Notes: a model not told the origin generated them from the letters alone. A stretch of DNA of 64,000 nt from Niallia nealsonii (GCF_002835805.1 NZ_PISE01000007.1:40759-104758); one strand, 5' to 3'; numbered from the stretch's first letter, positions 35,557 to 50,037 are shown. Numbers and translations are program-made.

Positions 35557-35997
35557 TTGAATAAAGAAACAGATTTATTAAAGTTAGAAAATCAGCTCTG
35601 TTTTTTGTTATATGCTGGCTCTAGAGAAATGACAAAAAAATATAAACCATTATTAGATGAATTAGGAGTAACCTATCCACAGTACTTAGTTCTCCTTCTA
35701 TTATGGGAACATAAAACATTTACTGTAAAAGAGCTTGGCCAACAGCTTTATCTAGACTCAGGAACGTTAACCCCCATGTTAAAAAGAATGGAGCAGAACC
35801 AGATAATCAAAAGAGAGCGCTCCATGCAAGATGAACGCTCTGTTTTAATAACGTTAACGGCTAAAGGCTGCTCTTTAAAAGAAAAGGCACAAGATATTCC
35901 TATTGAAATCTTTCATTTATCTGGAAAAAACCAAGAAGAATTTCAAGCACTGAAGGACTCTCTATTACAATTGCTGCAGCAGCTTACAAATACGTAA
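35557..35997 (+). CDS. ohrR: OhrR, MarR-family organic peroxide sensor
   Basis: 146 aa from TTG 35557 (GGGGTG six bases upstream). With this start the conserved sensing cysteine in 'LENQLCFLLYAGSREM' is Cys15, the same number as in B. subtilis OhrR. Winged helix: 'KELGQQLYLDSGTLTPMLKRM' and 'RERSMQDERSVLITLT'. The tyrosines that hydrogen-bond the cysteine are present ('LLYAG', 'YPQYL'). Single-Cys type. Convergent with the ohr gene it should repress. Confidence 0.93.
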   Translation: MNKETDLLKLENQLCFLLYAGSREMTKKYKPLLDELGVTYPQYLVLLLLWEHKTFTVKELGQQLYLDSGTLTPMLKRMEQNQIIKRERSMQDERSVLITLTAKGCSLKEKAQDIPIEIFHLSGKNQEEFQALKDSLLQLLQQLTNT

Positions 35998-36036
35998 AAA
36001 AAAATGCCTCCTTATTGTAAAGAGGCATTTTTTATA

Positions 36037-36465
36037 TTAAGCTGTAGCCACTTCTAATTTCACATCAATATTTCCTCTAGTCGCTTTAGAATATGGACAG
36101 AATTGATGCGCTTTATGCACTAGATCTTCTAATCTTGCCTTTTCTATACCAGTGCCTTTAACCTTTAAAGTTACTCCTAGTTTAAACCCTTGATCTGCTG
36201 CATCCTTCATTAAACTAACGCTTGCTGTTACTTCAGAATCAAATTTAACCTTTTCTCTTCCTGCAATTAATTGTAATGCACCATCAAAACAGGCTGCATA
36301 TCCTGCTGCGAAAAGTTGTTCAGGATTTGTTGCATCTTCTAATTCCTTAGCGCGAGGAGTTCCTGGCATAGCCGTTTCAAGCTGAATAACATAATCCTCG
36401 GATTCCACTCTTCCTTCTCTTCCGCCAATAGCTGTTACAGACGTTGTAAATATTGTTTCTGACAT
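36037..36465 (-). CDS. ohrA: Ohr family organic hydroperoxide resistance peroxidase
   Basis: 142 aa from ATG 36465 (GGAGGG upstream). Both active cysteines are present: 'NPEQLFAAGYAACFDGAL' (peroxidatic) and 'AHQFCPYSKATRGN' (resolving), plus the OsmC/Ohr fold. It reduces organic hydroperoxides with a lipoyl thiol donor. Only one Ohr is in view, and it is the one with the OhrR operator, so OhrA rather than the stress-controlled OhrB is the better match. Confidence 0.9.
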   Translation of the reverse strand: MSETIFTTSVTAIGGREGRVESEDYVIQLETAMPGTPRAKELEDATNPEQLFAAGYAACFDGALQLIAGREKVKFDSEVTASVSLMKDAADQGFKLGVTLKVKGTGIEKARLEDLVHKAHQFCPYSKATRGNIDVKLEVATA

Positions 36466-36511
36466 AATAGATCCCTCCAGTATAAATTTGTAGTTGCATT
36501 TCATTAAATTA

Positions 36512-36540
36512 ATTATATTGCACACAATTTAATTGTGCAA
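36512..36540 (-). promoter_or_regulatory. ohr promoter with OhrR operator
   Basis: Minus strand TTGCAC (36535-36540), 17-bp spacer, TATAAT (36512-36517). The 15-bp palindrome CACAATTTAATTGTG (36523-36537) fills the spacer and overlaps the -35. It matches the known TACAATT-AATTGTA-type OhrR site, so repressor binding would block polymerase directly. Confidence 0.82.
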
Positions 36541-37145
36541 TATAAATTTTCTCTTCTAATTTTCTTCCTCGTTAACGGCGGCATTAAGTCTTTATTGATT
36601 AATATCCCTCTTCTTTTTATTGCACAATAGGCTTATTTATAAACATAAGTGCTAAAATCCTTTTCGCCATTACATTAGTTTAAATAACTGACTTCAAAGG
36701 ATTGTCCCCATAAGCTGTATAGCTTAGATATCTTTATATGGATAATAGTTGGTCCATTGCTTCATTTTTCTAATGCTTTGGTTCAATTTTTTTCAAGTAG
36801 CTATTTTTCAAAAAAAAATGAGGTTGGGACACAACTAATTAGATAGTTTGTAAAGACGAATAATCTCTAATTTAGCTTTAAAATAAAGGCTGGTTTCGCA
36901 ATCTTGGTTACTTGTGTTTTTAAATATAGTCAAGTGTAAAAACTAATTTGTTCCATTGCGCTACAGACGCTCCCTTTCCGCGGGGAGGAAGCTGAGCCTC
37001 CTCGGCACACCTGCGGGTTCTCAGCCTTTCCTCTACTTCCCGCAGGAGTGGAGTGTCCTCCGCTCCATTCCACTTCGTTTTTAAAGGTTGTTATCTAAAA
37101 AAAATTTAAAAAAATAGAAAAAATTAATTATTTGGAAAAACTGAG

Positions 37146-37245
37146 CAGCCTGAATACACGTAGACTCCTATGGGATTAGCGAGACAGCTTAGACCCTGCA
37201 GGCGAAGCCGAAGAGCCCCACGGAAAGCGAAGTGTATTCAGGCTG
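37146..37245 (+). repeat. Inner 100-bp palindromic unit of the composite element
   Basis: Bounded by CAGCCTGAATACAC and GTGTATTCAGGCTG, a perfect 14-bp inverted repeat. Related to the unit at 11070-11170. Confidence 0.68.
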
Positions 37246-37291
37246 CGGGTAATAACAACAAACTTTACTGAAATCGCCCTTTTAAAAACCT

Positions 37292-37340
37292 AAAAACACG
37301 AACCATTATACGTAATTTCCGTATAATGGTTCGTGTTTTT
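37292..37340. terminator. 21-bp perfect hairpin, possible terminator
   Basis: AAAAACACGAACCATTATACG pairs with CGTATAATGGTTCGTGTTTTT around a 7-base loop. A/T-flanked on both sides, so it could terminate in either direction. Confidence 0.6.
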
Positions 37341-37412
37341 CTTCAGCTAGAATACTTATGTCCCATCCTCATTTTAATTCATTTTTAAAAGCTGTCTTCT
37401 CATTTGAATTGC

Positions 37413-37856
37413 TTATTTTTTAAACAAACTTCCTAAACTAGAAAAAAGACCCTTTTTTTCCGTTTGTTGCTGGTCTTCAGTTTCCTTGTTCTTTGATACA
37501 AATATTTCCGCTTTCTCGATTGCATGACCATAAGCAACTAATAAACCAATCTCACTTACATAGTCTTTATTAGTAACCATCGTATATTCCATTTTATACG
37601 TATTAGCCACCTTAATATATTTAGACAAATAAGCATAATCAAGATGCCCATTTAAGTAAAGTTTGGCGCCTATGCTGCTTTTTATTGCATTTTCTACTTC
37701 TTCATAAACACAATCTTCTAGAACTTGTGATTGTTTAAGAGCTATTACTACTCGCTCTCGCAAGGTGCCAAGAAATTCCCGGCGCTCCTCTGGTTTTGTT
37801 TCCTTTGCTCCATAAACTCCTTGTTTTATATAATCATCTACATTTGGATTTGACAT
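37413..37856 (-). CDS. YueI-family (DUF1694) protein
   Basis: 147 aa. 'DDYIKQGVYGAKETKPEERR', 'FLGTLRERVVIALKQSQV' and 'EIGLLVAYGHAIEKAEIFV' are the DUF1694 pattern of B. subtilis YueI. The fold is L7Ae-like in relatives. Function not established. The C-terminus is a short charged linker plus 'GLFSSLGSLFKK', a possible amphipathic helix. Monocistronic; RBS GGAGA. Confidence 0.8.
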   Translation of the reverse strand: MSNPNVDDYIKQGVYGAKETKPEERREFLGTLRERVVIALKQSQVLEDCVYEEVENAIKSSIGAKLYLNGHLDYAYLSKYIKVANTYKMEYTMVTNKDYVSEIGLLVAYGHAIEKAEIFVSKNKETEDQQQTEKKGLFSSLGSLFKK

Positions 37857-38040
37857 CTTACATCTATCTCCTTCCCTTAAATTTCTCTTTACTACTATAC
37901 TCTAAACATTTGAGAAAAAACCTGTACCTATGTAAATTTTTGTGAATATCTGTGATACATCCTTTTTTATAAATGGCTCTATTCAACAAAAATCCTGATT
38001 TTTCTTTCTATAATATATCTGCAAAATAAAAAAGCCATTC

Positions 38041-38077
38041 AGACTGCTTATTCTTTCTAAAAAAGAATAAGCAGTCT
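38041..38077 (-). terminator. Hairpin terminator downstream of camS
   Basis: AGACTGCTTATTCTT/AAGAATAAGCAGTCT, 15-bp perfect stem. A T-run follows after seven bases on the minus strand. Confidence 0.65.
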
Positions 38078-38101
38078 AAAAGCTTCTGTGCTAGTTATTT
38101 T

Positions 38102-41307
<3,206 letters not shown>

Positions 41308-41451
41308 CTATCCATTTAAGGCTAGATTAATTTTTGAAATCATAAAAATATTAACTTAGCCGTTTTCTCCAAAAGATCGGATACTGTATAAATTTTTTGT
41401 ATGGCTTTTATTTGACCAAACAAACCTATCAGCTAACATAGGGAAAAGCTA

Positions 41452-41472
41452 GAAAAAATGCAGCATTTTTTC
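41452..41472. terminator. Short hairpin after pcrA
   Basis: GAAAAAATG-cag-CATTTTTTC perfect 9-bp stem, between pcrA and ligA. May reduce read-through into ligA. Confidence 0.5.
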
Positions 41473-41530
41473 GATTCATGCCTACATATTGCTCTGTTCT
41501 CCCTATTACTTACACTTATTATAAAATCCG

Positions 41531-43762
41531 TTATGTTTTTTGAATTGGCGCAAACTTCGCCAATAGTCTTTTAATTCCTACTGGACTTGGAAAAGCAATA
41601 TCAAGTTCTTTAGAGTCTCCCTCTCCTTTTACACTAACAACTGTTCCAACGCCCCATTTTCCATGTGCGGCCTTATCGCCAACGTTCCAATCAATTCCCT
41701 CGCCCCCAGTTGTTGTAGTGGCAGGACGAATCACTGCTTTTCTGGCAGCTTGCGGAGAACGATTATAAGAGCTGTTGCTTGAGTTATTCAAAGAACTATT
41801 ACTTCTCCTAGTCTGCGGCATAATTCCTTCCAATAACTCTTCTGGAATTTCTTTTACAAACCTTGAAGGTGGATTCATATTTGTTCGTCCAAAAAGTGTT
41901 CTCATTTGTGCATTCGTTAAATATAAATGCTTTTCTGCTCTTGTAATGCCCACGTAGGCCAAGCGCCTTTCTTCTTCCATTTCTGCTTCTTCCATCAGTG
42001 ATCGGGAATGTGGAAAAACGCCCTCTTCCAATCCAATTAGAAAAACAACAGGAAACTCTAATCCTTTTGCTGAATGAAGGGTCATAAGAACGACAGAATC
42101 TGCCTCTTTTCCATCTTCGTCCAGCTTATCAATATCAGCAACAAGGGCAAGATCTGTTAAAAAGGCAATTAATGATTTATCATCATTTGCGCTTTCAAAG
42201 TTTTTCGTAACAGATAAAAACTCCTCAATATTTTCCAAACGACTCTGTGCTTCAATTGATTTCTCTGCTTTTAGCATTTCCTCATAGCCAGATTTCTCAA
42301 TTACTTCTTCCACCAATTCTGTAACAGATAGATACTCTTGCATCTCACTGTATTGCCGAATTAAATTGCGGAATTCCGTTGCCGCCTTGGTAATTTTCGG
42401 GCTCAATCCTATTAACTCAATAGCATCAAGCGCTTGGTACATAGACATATCATGCATTCCTGCAAAATTTGAAATTTTATCAATAGAACTAGAACCGATG
42501 CCTCTTTTTGGTACATTAATGACACGCTGCAAACTAATATCGTCATCTGGATTTGCAATTAACCGCAAATAAGCTAATATATCTTTAATTTCTTTTCTGT
42601 CATAGAACTTTATCCCACCAACAATGGAATATTCAATATTTGCTTTTAAAAGCATTTCCTCCATAACACGGGATTGAGCATTTGTGCGATAAAGGATAGC
42701 AATCTCCGATAGACTTAAGGAAGTTTCTCTTCTTAATTCTTGAATTTTCCCGATAACAAATTGGGCTTCTCCTTGTTCACTGTCTGCACGGTAATAGTAG
42801 ATTTTATTGCCTTCTTCATTTTCCGTCCAAAGATTTTTATCTTTTCGGCCACTATTATTTCCGATTACTTTATTCGCAGCACTTAAAATTGTTTTTGTCG
42901 AACGATAATTTTGCTCTAACATTACAACCTTTGCATTCGGATAATCTTTCTCAAAGGATAGAATATTTGTAATATCTGCACCGCGCCATGCATAGATGGA
43001 TTGATCCGAATCCCCAACAACACAAAGATTGCGGAATCTGCTTGCCAATTGTTTAACCAAAAAATATTGGGATCTATTGGTATCTTGATATTCATCTACA
43101 TGGATATATTGAAATTTCCGCTGATAATACTCTAATACCTCAGGAACTCTTTGAAAAAGATGGATGGTTTGCATAATTAAATCATCGAAGTCTAAGGCTT
43201 GATTTTTGCGTAGTCTTTTTTGATACTCTGTATATACATCACTTACTGTTTGAGAGTAGTAATCACCAGCAGTCTTAGCAAACTCCTCTGCCGTAATGAG
43301 CTCATTTTTCGCTGAGCTGATGCTTCCAAGAATTGCCCTGGGATCATTTTTTTTCGGATCAAGATTGCGGTCTTTAAGAATTCCTTTAATAACAGAAAGC
43401 TGATCTGTCGTATCTAGTATCGTAAAATTGCGGTTATATCCAATTCTATCGATATCTTTTCTTAAAATTCTTACACACATAGAGTGAAAGGTGGAAATCC
43501 ATATATCTTCACTCGCTCCACCTAAAACAGATGCAATTCTCTGCCTCATTTCTTTTGAGGCCTTATTTGTAAACGTAATTGCTAGAATATTATAAGGATT
43601 TACTCCTTTTTCTACCATTAAATAAGCAATTCTTTGCGTCAGTACCCGTGTTTTTCCACTTCCTGCTCCTGCCATGATTAACAGAGGACCATCTGTCGCT
43701 TTTACAGCAAGTTTTTGTTCAGGATTTAAACCATTTAATATTTTGTCTGTTAAAAATTGCAT
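41531..43762 (-). CDS. pcrA: ATP-dependent DNA helicase PcrA
   Basis: 743 aa SF1A helicase. Walker A '[18 protein letters not shown]', Walker B '[13 protein letters not shown]', '[15 protein letters not shown]', '[12 protein letters not shown]', and motif VI '[20 protein letters not shown]'. The C-terminal Tudor-like domain ('[18 protein letters not shown]') binds RNA polymerase in relatives. Essential for viability and rolling-circle plasmid replication in B. subtilis. RBS GGTGG before the ATG. Confidence 0.97.
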   Translation of the reverse strand: MQFLTDKILNGLNPEQKLAVKATDGPLLIMAGAGSGKTRVLTQRIAYLMVEKGVNPYNILAITFTNKASKEMRQRIASVLGGASEDIWISTFHSMCVRILRKDIDRIGYNRNFTILDTTDQLSVIKGILKDRNLDPKKNDPRAILGSISSAKNELITAEEFAKTAGDYYSQTVSDVYTEYQKRLRKNQALDFDDLIMQTIHLFQRVPEVLEYYQRKFQYIHVDEYQDTNRSQYFLVKQLASRFRNLCVVGDSDQSIYAWRGADITNILSFEKDYPNAKVVMLEQNYRSTKTILSAANKVIGNNSGRKDKNLWTENEEGNKIYYYRADSEQGEAQFVIGKIQELRRETSLSLSEIAILYRTNAQSRVMEEMLLKANIEYSIVGGIKFYDRKEIKDILAYLRLIANPDDDISLQRVINVPKRGIGSSSIDKISNFAGMHDMSMYQALDAIELIGLSPKITKAATEFRNLIRQYSEMQEYLSVTELVEEVIEKSGYEEMLKAEKSIEAQSRLENIEEFLSVTKNFESANDDKSLIAFLTDLALVADIDKLDEDGKEADSVVLMTLHSAKGLEFPVVFLIGLEEGVFPHSRSLMEEAEMEEERRLAYVGITRAEKHLYLTNAQMRTLFGRTNMNPPSRFVKEIPEELLEGIMPQTRRSNSSLNNSSNSSYNRSPQAARKAVIRPATTTTGGEGIDWNVGDKAAHGKWGVGTVVSVKGEGDSKELDIAFPSPVGIKRLLAKFAPIQKT

Positions 43763-43826
43763 ATTTTCACCACCATAAGAACATATATTCTATTTTAGTT
43801 TTTCCTACTTTGAAGTTCAATAAAAA

Positions 43827-44510
43827 CTATCTTTTTATATGAACAGTACTTAGTGCTGCATCAATATCCGTGTAAATGATATTTCCTACCACTATTACAT
43901 CAGCAATACTTGCCATTTCTTCTGCTTCTTGCAAGTTTTTAATTCCTCCACCATAAAAAAGTGTAGTATTTATTAAATGCTTTTTCGCAGCCTTCACCAT
44001 CTCTGGATTCCCATAGGTTCCACTGTATTCCACATAAAAAATCGGCAAATGGAACATTTTTTCTGCCATCATCGCAAATGCCGCAACATCCTCTTTCGAC
44101 AATTCCGTATTTGCTTCTGTTACATTAGCCGCTTTACACTCTTTATTTAGAATACAATAACCTTGCATCAAGAATTCATCCCAATTCATGATTTCTCCAT
44201 ACTCTTTAACTGCTTTTTGATGCAACCCTGTCACCCATGATGTATTCGTACTATTTAAAACAGTTGGGACAAAATATAAATCAAAACCTGGTGTAACAGA
44301 TTCAATTGAAGAGATTTCTAAAACACAAGGTATCGTATATCGGCGAACTCTTGACATAATGCTTAAAACATTTTCCAATGTTACTCCATCTGTTCCGCCA
44401 ACGATAATTGCATCTGTACCGGACTCGCATATTCTTTCCAAGTTCTTATCTGATATTTCTTTATTTGGATCTAATTTAAAAACATGACGCCAATTTTGAA
44501 CATCATACAT
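43827..44510 (-). CDS. pcrB: Heptaprenylglyceryl phosphate synthase PcrB
   Basis: 227 aa from ATG 44510 (GGAGG eight bases upstream; an ATG at 44525 precedes the RBS). TIM barrel with 'DAIIVGGTDGV', 'VLEISSIESVTPGFDLYFVP', 'YVEYSGTYGNPEMV' and 'LFYGGGI' phosphate-binding loops. Joins heptaprenyl diphosphate to glycerol-1-phosphate. First gene of the pcrB-pcrA pair. Confidence 0.95.
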   Translation of the reverse strand: MYDVQNWRHVFKLDPNKEISDKNLERICESGTDAIIVGGTDGVTLENVLSIMSRVRRYTIPCVLEISSIESVTPGFDLYFVPTVLNSTNTSWVTGLHQKAVKEYGEIMNWDEFLMQGYCILNKECKAANVTEANTELSKEDVAAFAMMAEKMFHLPIFYVEYSGTYGNPEMVKAAKKHLINTTLFYGGGIKNLQEAEEMASIADVIVVGNIIYTDIDAALSTVHIKR

Positions 44511-44820
44511 GCATACTTCCTCCATTCTACCATTACATTAAACCATTATAGCACTAGTGCTACTATCTAAAAAGAATACACAATGGTTAATTTCTATATA
44601 AATATATTCCAAAAAGAAAGATAGAATTTGTTCCAGATTCTCTTGATAAACTATAATCATTTTTCCCTAATATTGCGTGTAAATCTCCATAATATTTACA
44701 CTAATAGGACGATTAATAAAGATAAAGGTTTCATTCTTTTTTCATTTGGCTGACTAAACTAAAAAAACTTTATTTATTCTTTTATTTCTTAAATAGTCCC
44801 TCAATATAAATTGGCATAAT
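44511..44820. other. Upstream region of pcrB
   Basis: No reading frame. Contains a dyad GTGTAAAT-N9-ATTTACAC (44677-44701) and the palindrome GCACTAGTGC near 44550. Either could be an operator, but nothing identifies a binder. Confidence 0.4.
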
Positions 44821-44854
44821 AAAAGAGCAGGATTATTAGCCTTCCTGCTCTTTT
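44821..44854 (-). terminator. Terminator after yerC
   Basis: AAAAGAGCAGGA/TCCTGCTCTTTT, 12-bp perfect stem, T-run on the minus strand. Confidence 0.85.
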
Positions 44855-44865
44855 TCATTATCTCA

Positions 44866-45174
44866 CTATTCAGTTGCTTTTTCTTCTTCTTTAATTCTAT
44901 CTAAAGCCATTTCATAGGCATCATTGCCATAATTCAAACATCTTTTTACCCGAGAAATCGTTGCAGTACTGGCACCAGTTTCTTTTTCTATCATATGATA
45001 CGTATTTCCTTCTCTTAGCATTCTGGCAACTTCAAGGCGTTGGGACAATGATTGAATCTCATTTACTGTGCAAAGATCGTCAAAAAATAAATAACATTCT
45101 TCTAAATTTTCTAATGAGAGAATGGACTTAAATAATTGGTCCAATTCTTTTCCTCTTAGTTTATCAATTTGCAT
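44866..45174 (-). CDS. yerC: YerC/YecD family TrpR-like protein
   Basis: 102 aa from ATG 45174 (GGAGG nine bases upstream). TrpR-type helix-turn-helix: 'LCTVNEIQSLSQRLEVARML' followed by 'GASTATISRVKRCLNYG'. This family is common in Firmicutes next to pcrB. It lacks the residues for tryptophan repression. Target unknown. Ends at a strong terminator. Confidence 0.9.
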   Translation of the reverse strand: MQIDKLRGKELDQLFKSILSLENLEECYLFFDDLCTVNEIQSLSQRLEVARMLREGNTYHMIEKETGASTATISRVKRCLNYGNDAYEMALDRIKEEEKATE

Positions 45175-45206
45175 TTTTTCATACCTCCACAAAGTTCCAT
45201 TAAATT

Positions 45207-46253
45207 TTATCTTGTTTCAAAAGAAACGGCTGCATTCAGTCCAAGATTAGAAGGTATAATATCTATCCATGTCTTTCCAGGAACCAACCCTGCCTGTTTA
45301 TTGTTATCAAATGGAAGAATTCGTCCATTTATATTTTTCCATTCTACTTCTCTCCATTTGCCCTTTTGCAATAAGTAGCCTTTTCCTCCTGAAGTTAAAT
45401 CTACTTCTCTTCTTCCTTTTTTATCTACAATAGAATGTTTTGCCTCAAGGATAAAAACATTGTCTACTGCAACAGGAGATTTTGTTTCGTACTCTACTGT
45501 TTGTTCTCCATTGGAGTACCGCAAATATTTCTGTGAATCACTGTTGTATTTGAACTGAGAATTGTACGTAGCATCTGAACTAAATTTAACAGAAACAGCA
45601 CTTGACTCTTCCCCAGCTATTTTATCTAAATCAGCCTTTTTAATGAATAAAAGGTTGTCTGGTGATTTATTTAGGCGATATTGTTTTTGCTCTGCTCCCT
45701 TTAAAATGTTGCTGTAGCTAATATAAGAATTATGGGGAGCTACTCGGTATGAGGCTCTTTTAAACAGGGTTCCATCATACTGCATGCCATTTAAATTATT
45801 AATATATCCATTTGTTAAAAGCTTTTTTGCCTCTGGACTGTAGCCATGGGCAATATATAATGTATCATATCCTTTTGCAAGTTCAATATAATAGTCTCGT
45901 GAACTTCGCACAGGACCAATTAATTTTGGCTTTTCACTTTGAAATATAGCAAGAAATCTTGTGATATCCCCTTCAGCTAAAACTTCATACACAATATCTG
46001 CTTGCGATAAACCAGACTGTGGTCTTGCAGCAGGGTGATTATTAATCATCACACCAATTGCTCGATTTGAACTTTCCTTTTTGCTTTTCAAACCTGTCAG
46101 CGGATATGTATATGCCAACTCTTCACTTTCTTGTTGTTCGTTACTGATATTGCTGCTTTGTTGATTTTCATTATTTCCGTTAACCTTTTTTGGATCATCG
46201 CTGCATGCTGTTAAAAGAACTGTCATAAAAAGAAAAATAATACTTTTCTTCAT
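45207..46253 (-). CDS. yerB: YerB-like lipoprotein (DUF3048)
   Basis: 348 aa from ATG 46253 (AGGAGG upstream; an in-frame start at 46367 lacks one). Lipobox 'VLLTAC' (Cys18), Asn/Gln-rich linker, then DUF3048 with 'VMINNHPAARPQSGLSQADIVYEVLAEG', in part, and 'GPVRSSRDYYIELAKGYD'. A surface lipoprotein of unknown function. Sits between yerC and yerA as in B. subtilis. Confidence 0.9.
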   Translation of the reverse strand: MKKSIIFLFMTVLLTACSDDPKKVNGNNENQQSSNISNEQQESEELAYTYPLTGLKSKKESSNRAIGVMINNHPAARPQSGLSQADIVYEVLAEGDITRFLAIFQSEKPKLIGPVRSSRDYYIELAKGYDTLYIAHGYSPEAKKLLTNGYINNLNGMQYDGTLFKRASYRVAPHNSYISYSNILKGAEQKQYRLNKSPDNLLFIKKADLDKIAGEESSAVSVKFSSDATYNSQFKYNSDSQKYLRYSNGEQTVEYETKSPVAVDNVFILEAKHSIVDKKGRREVDLTSGGKGYLLQKGKWREVEWKNINGRILPFDNNKQAGLVPGKTWIDIIPSNLGLNAAVSFETR

Positions 46254-46392
46254 ACGCCCTCCTATTTCTAAGACCTCTATACCGGTTTTAAATAGTGCTT
46301 TCAAAACTTCTCTACTATAATAAACAAGTTTTTTCTTAACCACTGCAGCATTTTCTGAAAATTCCAATTTAACAAATATACTCTTTTATATT

Positions 46393-48138
46393 TTAACGCA
46401 TTATTGCTGGAAAGAGTACATTTTTATTTAATACATCATACAATCCTTTTTGTGTAATTCTTATATATGGCAAATGTGTCGCAGAAAAAAATGCTAAAGT
46501 ATAAATAGGATCCTCATATACAAAACCTAGCTCTTTTATAATTTTAATCAAATCTTTTTCTTTTGTTATTAGATTCATTAATGGTATGTCTGCCATCAAT
46601 CCTTTTAAGGGAAGAGAAAGTTCTATCAATATCCTTCCATCTTTAATGAGTACAATTCCCCCACCAATCCCCTTTAATCGATTAAAAGCTTTCATCATAT
46701 CACTTTGATCTTTTCCTAATAAAATAATATTTCCATCGCCTGTATAAGAACTGGCCAATCCACCAATTGCATTAGAAAACCCTTTTAATAAAGTGTTGAT
46801 TCTCCATTTACCTTGCCTATCTAATAGCATAAAAAAACATTCGTCATGTTCCTCAGATAATTTATTGCCTGATACATTCATTGAAATAGAGTAAGGTTTT
46901 GTAATAACTGAATTTTCCAATTTAATTCCAAAAGGCATAGAGAATTGCATATCATTATAACTTAAATCCCAATTGATTTGCATTGGATTTAATCCGCAAT
47001 CTTTCCACTCAATAGTTGGATATATACCTTCTACTTCCTTTCCATCCCTTTTCACCCACACACCTTTTGCCAATACAGAAATAGGAGTAGGGTTTTCTTT
47101 GCTTGTTAAAAAATTAATATTAGCAACTCTGCCTGTTGCAATATTTCCATGAAGATGCTCCAAATGATAGTATTTAGCAATATTAATTGTCGCCATATTA
47201 TAGGCATCAACCACTGGAACTCCTTTTTTCAAAGCTATGCGAATCAATTGATCGATATGACCTTGTTCATAAAAATAAGAAGGCGAGCCATCTGTTGTTA
47301 ACATAAATTTATCATATTGATCTATCCCTAAATGATGAATTTCATCTAATAATCTTGGCAAATCCGGACGAATCGAAGAATATCGCAACGAAACCATATA
47401 TCCTTGAAGCAGGCGGTCAAGCACTTCCTTCCCTATCATTGCTTCGTGGTCAGAATCAACACCTAAAAGCATCATCTTTGCCAATGTTTTTTCAGATGCA
47501 CCTGGAAAGTGGCCTTCGATTTTCTTACGCATTCTTTTCGTTTCTTGCATCCAGTGCAGCATCATATCATCTCCGGCCAAAAGCTTCGGCCACGCCGTTA
47601 ATTCTCCTCCTTGCAAAACGGCATCATGTTGAATCCAATTTTTCACATTGCTATGTGAAAATACCATTTCTTCATCCTCTAATTCTGTCTGTGAATCATA
47701 TCGGCACCACCAGTAAATAGTTGATGGAATCTCTTGCATAAGATCCATTAAAGTAAACGCTTTCTTTTTATCTAAATGCATAGCTAACATAAGGTTATCA
47801 TTTACTAATGTTGTCGTCCCAAACTGTGATGTATATTGTGCAAGTGTTAGGGGATTATAAATTTGAAAAGGATGCGCATGCGGTTCTATATATCCTGGTA
47901 CAAGAAGTTGATTTTTACAGTCAACTATTTCAGATTGGTTGATCATTTCTGGCATATCTTTGCCAACATATACAATACGATCTTCTAATATCCATATATT
48001 TGCAACTATCCATTTGCGAAGAGTTTGGTTTAAGTAGGTAGCATCTTTGAGAATAATGGTTGGCGATTTTTCACCATTAAGTACAGCAACATGGTTTCTT
48101 AAAATTTTGCTTTTCCAGCGATAACGTTGATCTAACAT
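46393..48138 (-). CDS. yerA: Adenine deaminase family protein (YerA)
   Basis: 581 aa. Amidohydrolase with metal motif 'VPGYIEPHAHPFQIYNP' (His-x-His), later 'GVDSDHEAMIGKEVLDRL' and 'LTTDGSPSYFYEQGHIDQLI' with the catalytic Asp region, and a C-terminal domain ('GIGGGIVLIKDGRIL'). Related to Ade, which deaminates adenine to hypoxanthine. B. subtilis YerA is annotated only as putative because AdeC does the main job. Being beside the purine operon supports purine salvage. Confidence 0.85.
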   Translation of the reverse strand: MLDQRYRWKSKILRNHVAVLNGEKSPTIILKDATYLNQTLRKWIVANIWILEDRIVYVGKDMPEMINQSEIVDCKNQLLVPGYIEPHAHPFQIYNPLTLAQYTSQFGTTTLVNDNLMLAMHLDKKKAFTLMDLMQEIPSTIYWWCRYDSQTELEDEEMVFSHSNVKNWIQHDAVLQGGELTAWPKLLAGDDMMLHWMQETKRMRKKIEGHFPGASEKTLAKMMLLGVDSDHEAMIGKEVLDRLLQGYMVSLRYSSIRPDLPRLLDEIHHLGIDQYDKFMLTTDGSPSYFYEQGHIDQLIRIALKKGVPVVDAYNMATINIAKYYHLEHLHGNIATGRVANINFLTSKENPTPISVLAKGVWVKRDGKEVEGIYPTIEWKDCGLNPMQINWDLSYNDMQFSMPFGIKLENSVITKPYSISMNVSGNKLSEEHDECFFMLLDRQGKWRINTLLKGFSNAIGGLASSYTGDGNIILLGKDQSDMMKAFNRLKGIGGGIVLIKDGRILIELSLPLKGLMADIPLMNLITKEKDLIKIIKELGFVYEDPIYTLAFFSATHLPYIRITQKGLYDVLNKNVLFPAIMR

Positions 48139-48339
48139 TTATGATTTCCCCCTTTTTGTTTTAGTCTGTTTTATTTTGTTTCACCATTTGTTTTTGTTTA
48201 TTTTTTAAAATAATCTATTTCTGTTTTTTTACTTTTATGTTTATTTTATATTCAATTTTAATCTATAAAAGGGAATCTTACCAATAATATTCCTTTATTA
48301 TAGAAATTTTTCATAAAATTTACAAAGGAGAGATTTATT

Positions 48340-48708
48340 TTGAATCCAAAACCAAATATTAGTTTAATTAATGCATTAATTCGTATTACATGTGGTTTCA
48401 CTTTCTTAGCGTGGAGCACAGCAAAATTATCAAAAAAGCCTCATAATCAATCCTATTTATGGATAGCTTTACTCGCTGGCATGAAAATTGCAGAGGGTAT
48501 TGTCCGATATTGTCCACTTGTTGCATTATATGATAAAAAAGAAGAATTTCCTCCAAATAAACAGGTGCATTCTACACAAAATTATAATCACGAAATAAAG
48601 AAAAAAAATGATCATGTGGAGGCATCTTCTTCAAAAGAAGTGGCAAAAATAATGGAAGATTTTAATCCAGAGAAAATATTTTCTCCAGAGGATATGAAAA
48701 AAGATTAA
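48340..48708 (+). CDS. DUF2892/YgaP-type inner membrane protein
   Basis: 122 aa from TTG 48340 (AAAGGAG upstream). Residues 8-70 are the YgaP-like transmembrane pair: 'LINALIRITCGFTFLAWSTAKL' in part, and 'WIALLAGMKIAEGIVRYCPL'. The rest is a polar, Lys/Glu-rich tail ending 'FSPEDMKKD'. Function unknown. Divergent from yerA, convergent with purD. Confidence 0.75.
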   Translation: MNPKPNISLINALIRITCGFTFLAWSTAKLSKKPHNQSYLWIALLAGMKIAEGIVRYCPLVALYDKKEEFPPNKQVHSTQNYNHEIKKKNDHVEASSSKEVAKIMEDFNPEKIFSPEDMKKD

Positions 48709-48713
48709 TAAAA

Positions 48714-48747
48714 AACCAGACTAATTACAAGAGTAATTAGTCTGGTT
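48714..48747. terminator. Bidirectional terminator between the DUF2892 gene and purD
   Basis: AACCAGACTAATTAC-aaga-GTAATTAGTCTGGTT, 15-bp perfect stem. It ends the 12-gene purine operon. Confidence 0.85.
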
Positions 48748-48780
48748 CTATTTTCATTATGACATAGGGTTTTTAAAACA

Positions 48781-50037
<1,257 letters not shown>

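Larger units (their letters stand above)
36815..37375. repeat. 561-bp composite inverted intergenic element
   Basis: The ends are inverted copies (AAAATGAGGTTGGGAC at 36815-36830; GTCCCATCCTCATTTT at 37360-37375). Inside lie two GC-rich palindromic units (about 36957-37078 and 37146-37245) and a 21-bp perfect hairpin (37292-37340). The GC-rich units resemble intergenic repeats common in Bacillaceae genomes. No reading frame inside. It fills most of the 947-bp gap between ohrA and the YueI gene. Confidence 0.72.
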
